Below are positions 35,480-40,359 of a stretch of 40,359 nucleotides of DNA, in pieces. The notes under the pieces are model-generated. The model was not told the origin of the DNA and did not search any database. It saw nothing but the letters and a program-made list of their open reading frames with translations. Source of the DNA: JALSHZ01 sp964614535 (lineage in GTDB: Bacteria; Pseudomonadota; Gammaproteobacteria; UWMA-0217); contig CAZTOZ010000011.1 in NCBI GenBank assembly GCA_964614535.1, positions 1-40,359 on the forward strand, written 5' to 3'. How positions within the stretch are numbered: the stretch's first letter is position 1; the number at the start of each line of letters is the position of its first letter. The translations under genes and the position numbers were made by a program.

Positions 35480-36763
35480 GTGGTGGATCGGCGTCGTCGT
35501 CGGTTTCTCGGCTGCGGGGCCGCGACGCTGTTGCTGCCGGCCTGCGCCACGGTGCCGGAGAGACCCCCGGGTCAGACCCGCCATTTCCATGTTGCCATCG
35601 TCGGCGGTGGCTATGGTGGGGCCAGCACGGCCCGTTTCCTCAAGCGTCTCGACCCTGAAATCCGGGTCACACTGATCGAATACGACAAGGTTCATGCCAC
35701 CGGCCCGGCCAGCAACTGGGTGATCGCCGGCTTGAAACCCTTTCCGTCGATACTCGCGCGCTATCGCAAGCTGGAGCGGCTCGGCGTCAAGGTGATTCAC
35801 GACTGGGTCAGCGCCATCGACGTCGATGGACACAACCTGCGTTTCGACGATGGCAGTCGGCTCGGTTACGATCGTCTCGTCGTCGCCCCCGGGGTCGCGA
35901 TGACGTGGAAGGCGCTGGAGGGTTATGACGAAAAGGCCGCCCAAAGCCTGCCACACGGCTGGTTGCCGGGGATGGAGACGTTGCAGCTGGCGCAGCAGCT
36001 CAAACGGCTGCGTCGCGGCGCCACCGTATTGCTGGCGCGGCCCGCCGGCGACATGAGCTGCCCACCGGCGTTCTATGAGCGGGCCGGTCTGATCGCCGAC
36101 TATCTGCGGAACCACGATCCGACCGCGAGACTGCGATTGTTCGATCCGTCCGCGCCCACGCCGTTGCGTCGGCGCTTCGAAGCGCTGTGGCGCGAGGCCG
36201 GGCTGCTGGGCGACGGGCGGGGTGTGATCGAACAGGTGACCGGCCGGGATGCGCGCATCCACCGGGTCGATCCGCTGGGTCGCAAGGTCTACGCCGGCGC
36301 GATCGAGCAGCGTCATCGGGCCGACCTGCTCGATGTCGTCCCGCCGCAGCGGGCCGGCCGCCTGGCCGAGGCGGCCGGCCTGGTCGATGCCAGTGGCTGG
36401 TGTCCGGTCGACCCCTGGAGCAGCGAATCGACCATCGTGCCCGGCATCCACGTCATCGGTGATGCCGCAGCCTCCCCGTTCGGTCGCAGCGCCGCTGCCG
36501 CCCACCAGGCCGCGGCCCGCTGCGCCCGCCATCTCGTTGCGGTTGCGCGACAGCAGCCGGCCAATGGCGAACGGGCGGCGGTGACGCTGCAAACCTTCAG
36601 CCTCGCGACGATGGAGACGGGCCTGCGGTGGCAGCGTCGCTGGCACTGGGCCGCCGGCGAGCCGCAGCCCGACGAGACGGAGAGCCGCATCGACAGCGGT
36701 GAGGCGCTGGCCGACGAGGCGAAGAGACACTACCGCCAGCTTCGCCACGCCATCTGGAGTTGA
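35480..36763 (+). CDS. Flavocytochrome c sulfide dehydrogenase-like flavoprotein (divergent FccB)
   Basis: This 427-residue protein has a Tat-type signal (RRRRRFLG, residues 4-11) ending in LLPAC22, so it may be a Tat-exported lipoprotein. The FAD fold is VAIVGGGYGG (38-47); CPPAFYERA (Cys194) and WCPVD (Cys308) followed by GIHVIGDA are FccB hallmarks, so the family call is firm. Compared with Allochromatium FccB, the covalent-FAD Cys42 corresponds to Gly75 and the redox Cys337 to about Phe373, so flavin attachment and chemistry are probably different. Two GTG starts lie in tandem (35480 and 35483); no ATG fits. Its neighbours are a cytochrome (1 nt) and a tungstate-type permease (2 nt). Confidence 0.85.
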   Translation: MVDRRRRRFLGCGAATLLLPACATVPERPPGQTRHFHVAIVGGGYGGASTARFLKRLDPEIRVTLIEYDKVHATGPASNWVIAGLKPFPSILARYRKLERLGVKVIHDWVSAIDVDGHNLRFDDGSRLGYDRLVVAPGVAMTWKALEGYDEKAAQSLPHGWLPGMETLQLAQQLKRLRRGATVLLARPAGDMSCPPAFYERAGLIADYLRNHDPTARLRLFDPSAPTPLRRRFEALWREAGLLGDGRGVIEQVTGRDARIHRVDPLGRKVYAGAIEQRHRADLLDVVPPQRAGRLAEAAGLVDASGWCPVDPWSSESTIVPGIHVIGDAAASPFGRSAAAAHQAAARCARHLVAVARQQPANGERAAVTLQTFSLATMETGLRWQRRWHWAAGEPQPDETESRIDSGEALADEAKRHYRQLRHAIWS

Positions 36764-36765
36764 TC

Positions 36766-37461
36766 ATGATCCCCGACGCCACCACCGAAGCATTGCGGAT
36801 GTTGATCAGCGGCGACCCGGCCCTGTGGGAGATCATCATGATCTCGCTGACGGTCTCGGGCCGTGCCTTGCTGTTCTGCCTGCCACCGGGCATCGCGCTG
36901 GCGTTCCTGCTCTCCTATCTGGAGTTTCCGGGGCGGCGTCTGGTGGTGGTGATGTTCCAGACGCTGATGTCGATACCAGCGGTCGTCGTCGGCCTGACCG
37001 TCTATCTGTTGCTGGCGCGGCAGGGGCTGTTCGGCGACCTCAAACTGTTGTTCACGCAGACGGCCATGGTCATTGGCCAGATGTTGTTGAGTTTTCCGAT
37101 CATCGTCGCCCTGGGTTACAGCGCATTCCAGGCGGCGGGCCGGCGGGGATGGGAGACGGCGCGAACCCTGGGCGCCAGCCGGCTGCGGGCCTTTTTCAAG
37201 CTGCTCCACGAGGTGCGCTTCGGCCTGTTCGTGGCCTTTGCCGCCGCCTTCGGCCGGATCATCTCCGAGGTTGGTGTCTCGATGATGGTCGGTGGTAACA
37301 TCCTCGGCTATACACGCAACATTCCGACGGCGATCGCGCTGGAGAGCAGCAAGGGCGAGTTTGCCCAAGGCATCGCCCTCGGCATCGTGCTGATGCTGAT
37401 TGCACTGGCGCTGAATCTGTTGCTGCATTTTTCCCAGGGGCGTGAACCCGTGGTGGTCTGA
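36766..37461 (+). CDS. tupB: ABC transporter permease, tungstate (TupB) type
   Basis: The 231-residue protein has five to six membrane helices. The cytoplasmic loop GWETARTLGASRLRAFFKLL is the permease EAA-type motif, and the segment SEVGVSMMVGGNILGYTRNI is characteristic of TupB-type tungstate permeases. GGAG lies 6 nt before the chosen ATG; a TTG two codons upstream also gives an open frame. It overlaps its ATPase gene by 1 nt. No substrate-binding protein (TupA) is encoded in the window, so specificity for tungstate versus molybdate is inferred from sequence type and the moeA/mobB context. Confidence 0.85.
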   Translation: MIPDATTEALRMLISGDPALWEIIMISLTVSGRALLFCLPPGIALAFLLSYLEFPGRRLVVVMFQTLMSIPAVVVGLTVYLLLARQGLFGDLKLLFTQTAMVIGQMLLSFPIIVALGYSAFQAAGRRGWETARTLGASRLRAFFKLLHEVRFGLFVAFAAAFGRIISEVGVSMMVGGNILGYTRNIPTAIALESSKGEFAQGIALGIVLMLIALALNLLLHFSQGREPVVV

Positions 37462-38156
37462 TGATCCGATTCGTCGAAATACACAAGCGATATGGCCGCC
37501 AGGAGATTCTCACCGATGTCGGGCTGGAGATTCATCCCGGTGAGTTCACGCTGATCACTGGCGCCAACGGATCGGGTAAGACCACGCTGCTGCGCATCAT
37601 CGCCGGGCTCGACCGCCCCGACCGTGCCGGCGTCATGCTGGTGGGGCAGATGCGCAGCTGGCGCAAGTCTCGCAAGGCGCTGCGGCGCCGCACCGTCTAT
37701 CTGCACCAGCGTCCCTACCTCTTCTCGGGCAGCGTGCTCGACAATCTGCGCTTTGCGCTGTCGGTCAACCACGTTCGTGGCCGCGACGGGCGCAAGCGGC
37801 TCGACAGCGTCATCGACAGTTTTTTTCTCGGCAGCCTGTTGCAGCGTGACGCGCGCTCGCTCTCGGGTGGCGAGCAGCAGCGGGTGGCGCTGGCCCGGGC
37901 GGTGTTGACCGAGCCCGAGGTGTTGTTGCTCGACGAGCCGACCGCCAATATGGACGCCGCGTCCCGCGCCCAGTTCATGACCATGCTGTTCCACTCCGGC
38001 AACCGCCGTCAGGCCGTCGTCCTCGTCAGTCACGACATCGCCGGACTGGATCTGCGCTGTGATCACCATTTCGATCTGCGTGATGGCCGCCTGCTCGAAG
38101 TGACGCTCGACGAGCAGAGCCGTCAGGCCCACAGTGGCCTGAAGTTGGTGAAGTAG
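37461..38156 (+). CDS. tupC: ABC transporter ATP-binding protein, tungstate (TupC) type
   Basis: The 231-residue ATPase has Walker A GANGSGKT (about residues 34-41), a Q-loop YLHQRPYLFSGSV, signature LSGGEQQR, Walker B VLLLDEPTANMD and the switch His in LVSHDI. There is no C-terminal regulatory (TOBE/mop) domain. The ATG shares one base with the stop of the permease gene, so they form one transporter. The next gene, moeA, uses the imported oxyanion in cofactor synthesis. Confidence 0.87.
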   Translation: MIRFVEIHKRYGRQEILTDVGLEIHPGEFTLITGANGSGKTTLLRIIAGLDRPDRAGVMLVGQMRSWRKSRKALRRRTVYLHQRPYLFSGSVLDNLRFALSVNHVRGRDGRKRLDSVIDSFFLGSLLQRDARSLSGGEQQRVALARAVLTEPEVLLLDEPTANMDAASRAQFMTMLFHSGNRRQAVVLVSHDIAGLDLRCDHHFDLRDGRLLEVTLDEQSRQAHSGLKLVK

Positions 38157-38186
38157 CGTCCCGACAGCAACCGCGGAGGAACCGCC

Positions 38187-39470
38187 ATGAGCCCAACAGA
38201 CATTCGACATCAGCCCTCCTGTGCCGATCCGGTCGATACCAGCCGGGCACTCTCGGTGGACGAGGCACGGGAGATGATTCTTGCCGGCATCCGCCCGCTG
38301 GCCGGTTACGAGAAGCTGCCGATCCGCAGCGCGCTGGGCCGTTACCTCGCCGAAAGCGTGGTCTCCCCGGTCGATGTGCCGGCGCATCGCAACTCGGCGA
38401 TGGATGGTTTTGCCATCCGCGGCTCGGAGATTCCGCCCGAGGGTGAGAGCGCGGAGTTTCGCTGCGTCGGCACGGTGTTGGCCGGCCATCCGTTCGATGG
38501 CGAGGTCGGGCCGGGCGAGTGTGTGCAGATCATGACCGGTGCGCCGGTGCCGGATGTGCTCGATACCGTCGTCATGCAGGAACAGGCCGAATACGACGGG
38601 CAGATGGTGCGCATCGGCGGCCGACACAAGCCTGGTCAGAACGTCCGCCAGGCGGGTGAGGATCTGGCCCGAGGCGGTGTCGTATTCTCGCCGGGCCGGA
38701 AAATCACGGCGGCCGATCTCGGCGTCGTCGCGTCGCTTGGTATCGCCGAGTTACGGGTCCGCCGCCGCCCGGTCGTTGCTTTCTTCTCCACCGGCGACGA
38801 GCTACGTTCGATCGGCGAGCCGCTCGGGGAAGGAGAGATCTACGACAGCAACCGCTATACGCTCTACGGCATGCTCACCGAGCTGGGCGTGGAGTTGCTC
38901 GACATGGGCGTCGTCGCCGATGATCCGGAGGCGATGGAGGCGGCGTTTTCGACTGCGGCCCAGGTGGCGGACCTGATTCTGACCAGTGGCGGTGTCTCGG
39001 TGGGGGAGGCGGACTACATCAAGCCGGTACTCGAATCGCTCGGCGAGATCACCTTCTGGAAGATCAAGATGAAACCGGGCCGGCCGCTGACCTTCGGACG
39101 TCTGGGCAATGCCACGTTCGTCGGTCTGCCGGGCAATCCGGTGGCGGTCATGGTGGCCTTCCATCAATTCGTGCTGCCGGCGCTGCAATACATGATGAGT
39201 GGGCGCCAGCCGCAACCGATGCTGCTCAAGGCCATCGCCACCGAGCCGATCCGCAAGCGTCCGGGACGCACCGAATTCGCCCGCGGAATCTTCCATCTCG
39301 ATGCCGATGGCCTGAAGGTCGCCACCACCGGGCAGCAGGGCTCCGGTATTCTCACTTCGATGAGCCGTGCCAACTGTTACATCGTCCTGCCGCCGGCCCA
39401 GGGGCAGGTGGCCGTGGGTGATGAAGTGACGATACAGCCGTTCGTCTCGTTGGCGGCTACCGCGACCTGA
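38187..39470 (+). CDS. moeA: Molybdopterin molybdenumtransferase
   Basis: MoeA inserts molybdate (or tungstate) into adenylylated molybdopterin. The 427-residue protein has PAHRNSAMDGFAIRGSE near residue 65, IMTGAPVPD, FFSTGDELRSIG, TSGGVSVGEADYIKPV and GLPGNPVAVMVAFHQF, the complete domain set including the C-terminal domain IV. It begins at an ATG with GGAGGAA 7 nt before it, 30 nt after tupC. The context with a tungstate-type transporter and mobB indicates a Mo/W cofactor cluster. Confidence 0.96.
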   Translation: MSPTDIRHQPSCADPVDTSRALSVDEAREMILAGIRPLAGYEKLPIRSALGRYLAESVVSPVDVPAHRNSAMDGFAIRGSEIPPEGESAEFRCVGTVLAGHPFDGEVGPGECVQIMTGAPVPDVLDTVVMQEQAEYDGQMVRIGGRHKPGQNVRQAGEDLARGGVVFSPGRKITAADLGVVASLGIAELRVRRRPVVAFFSTGDELRSIGEPLGEGEIYDSNRYTLYGMLTELGVELLDMGVVADDPEAMEAAFSTAAQVADLILTSGGVSVGEADYIKPVLESLGEITFWKIKMKPGRPLTFGRLGNATFVGLPGNPVAVMVAFHQFVLPALQYMMSGRQPQPMLLKAIATEPIRKRPGRTEFARGIFHLDADGLKVATTGQQGSGILTSMSRANCYIVLPPAQGQVAVGDEVTIQPFVSLAATAT

Positions 39471-39604
39471 GCGGGCCGCCCTATCGTCCAATCTGGCCTT
39501 GGCCGTCGTCGCTTGCCCCGAAGAGGCCCGGCGGGGTGACGGCTTTCGACCTTCCATCGACAGGCTGGTAAGGTAACCGGCCGTTTCGTTTCGTGAAGAC
39601 CACC

Positions 39605-40156
39605 ATGTCCGCAGCCCTCGATTCGAAGGTGCCCTTGTTGGGTTTCTGTGCCTACAGCGGTACCGGCAAGACCACCCTGCTGAAAAAACTCATCCCGCTG
39701 TTACGGCGGCGGGGATTGCGGCTGGGCGTCATCAAACACTCCCACCACGATTTCGAAATCGACCATCCGGGAAAAGACAGCTATGAACTGCGTCGGGCTG
39801 GCGCCAATCAACTGCTGATCGCTTCCCGATATCGTACCGTCCATGTCACCGAGCTGGAGAACCGAGACGATGCGCCGCCGTTGCGGGAGCTGCTGTGCCA
39901 GCTCGACGTTACGGCCCTCGATCTCGTGCTGGTCGAAGGCTACCGTCACGAGGCGTTGCCCAAAATCGAACTTCATCGCCCGTCATTGGGCAAGCCGCTG
40001 ATATTTCCCAACGATCGGCACGTGGTGGCCATCGCCACCGATGCACCGATCGAACCGCACCCGCTGCCTTCGCTCGATCTGAACGATCCGGTCGCGGTCG
40101 CCGATTTCATCGAAAAGAACATCATCGCCCCAGCCAAGCCAGCGGCCGGGCGATGA
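39605..40156 (+). CDS. mobB: Molybdopterin-guanine dinucleotide biosynthesis adapter MobB
   Basis: MobB is a GTP-binding accessory to MobA in making the guanine-dinucleotide form of the molybdenum cofactor. The 183-residue protein has a P-loop YSGTGKTT (17-24), VIKHSHHDFEIDHPGKDSYE (the family motif) and LVEGYRHEALPKIEL. I chose the ATG at 39605; a GTG four codons upstream is also possible and neither has a strong ribosome site. It follows moeA after 134 nt, in which I see no promoter or terminator. mobA is not in the window. Confidence 0.93.
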   Translation: MSAALDSKVPLLGFCAYSGTGKTTLLKKLIPLLRRRGLRLGVIKHSHHDFEIDHPGKDSYELRRAGANQLLIASRYRTVHVTELENRDDAPPLRELLCQLDVTALDLVLVEGYRHEALPKIELHRPSLGKPLIFPNDRHVVAIATDAPIEPHPLPSLDLNDPVAVADFIEKNIIAPAKPAAGR

Positions 40157-40214
40157 TCGCGCGGGAAAATCGGCGCAGCCGACCGGCCGCCGGAGACGAT
40201 CCGTAATCGGTCTT

Positions 40215-40228
40215 CCACCATCGGGTGG
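40215..40228. other. Small hairpin between convergent genes
   Basis: CCACC-ATCG-GGTGG is a 5-bp stem with a 4-nt loop between the mobB stop and the partial minus-strand gene. No T-run accompanies it on either strand, so terminator function is doubtful. Confidence 0.25.
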
Positions 40229-40239
40229 TGTAAAGCGGT

Positions 40240-40359
40240 TCAGATCAACTTTCCGGCATAGTCGGCGATACCGGGATTGTCCTTGACGCCCTTGATGGAA
40301 GGGTGATTGACCTTGTCGAGCTTGAGAGTCTTGTTGGCGCGCAGATAGTCGGCGGCCAC
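40240..40359 (-). CDS. Partial CDS, C-terminal end of an unrecognised protein
   Basis: An open minus-strand frame enters from the window edge and ends at a TGA at 40240-40242. The visible 39 residues include AADYLRANKTLKLDKVNHPS and end IADYAGKLI. They look like soluble protein with mixed charge; I do not recognise the family. It converges on mobB with an 83-nt gap. The codon use and composition fit the neighbourhood, so it is probably a real gene end. Confidence 0.5.
   Translation of the reverse strand: MAADYLRANKTLKLDKVNHPSIKGVKDNPGIADYAGKLI

Overview
This is the chromosomal replication-origin neighbourhood of a GC-rich gammaproteobacterium, probably a sulfur oxidiser. The lineage call rests on the rpmH|dnaA-dnaN-recF-gyrB order, an atp-glmU-glmS block, a ubiD gene followed by a flavin/ferredoxin reductase, and an argH/algZ-algR/hemD-hemX-hemY block. 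The sulfur-oxidiser call rests mainly on a flavocytochrome c sulfide dehydrogenase-like pair next to argH. I see no insertion sequences, prophage, CRISPR arrays, tRNA or rRNA genes.

Left arm (61-18660, minus strand, transcribed away from the origin): rpmH, rnpA, yidC, mnmE, mnmG, rsmG, parA, parB; then a strong sigma70-type promoter and the nine-gene ATP synthase operon atpIBEFHAGDC; then a rho-independent terminator followed by glmU and glmS. Neighbouring genes are packed with 4-8 nt overlaps at rpmH/rnpA, yidC/mnmE, rsmG/parA and parA/parB.

Origin (18661-23223): rpmH and dnaA diverge from back-to-back promoters. The 604 bp between dnaA and dnaN carry a DnaA-box cluster beside an AT-rich stretch, and I call this oriC. 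dnaN, recF and gyrB follow on the plus strand. Two 16-bp parS-type palindromes lie at the end of recF and just before gyrB. With parA/parB about 11 kb away they complete a ParABS segregation system.

Right arm (23224-40359): gyrB, then ubiD overlapping a [2Fe-2S] ferredoxin-reductase fusion gene; the minus-strand hemD-hemX-hemY operon; a plus-strand secreted thioredoxin-like gene at the place where hemC sits in pseudomonads; and the minus-strand algZ/algR two-component pair. A tightly packed plus-strand cluster follows: argH, a monoheme cytochrome c, an FccB-like flavoprotein, a tungstate-type ABC permease and ATPase, and moeA, with mobB just beyond. A partial unrecognised minus-strand gene closes the window.

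Most of the window is ordinary core genome and I found no wholly new system. The observations best worth a second look are: the FccB-like protein, which lacks the counterparts of both the covalent-FAD cysteine and the second active-site cysteine of Allochromatium FccB; its translationally packed operon with argH and W/Mo genes; rnpA with no ATG, GTG or TTG start; and the displacement of hemC by a thioredoxin-like gene.
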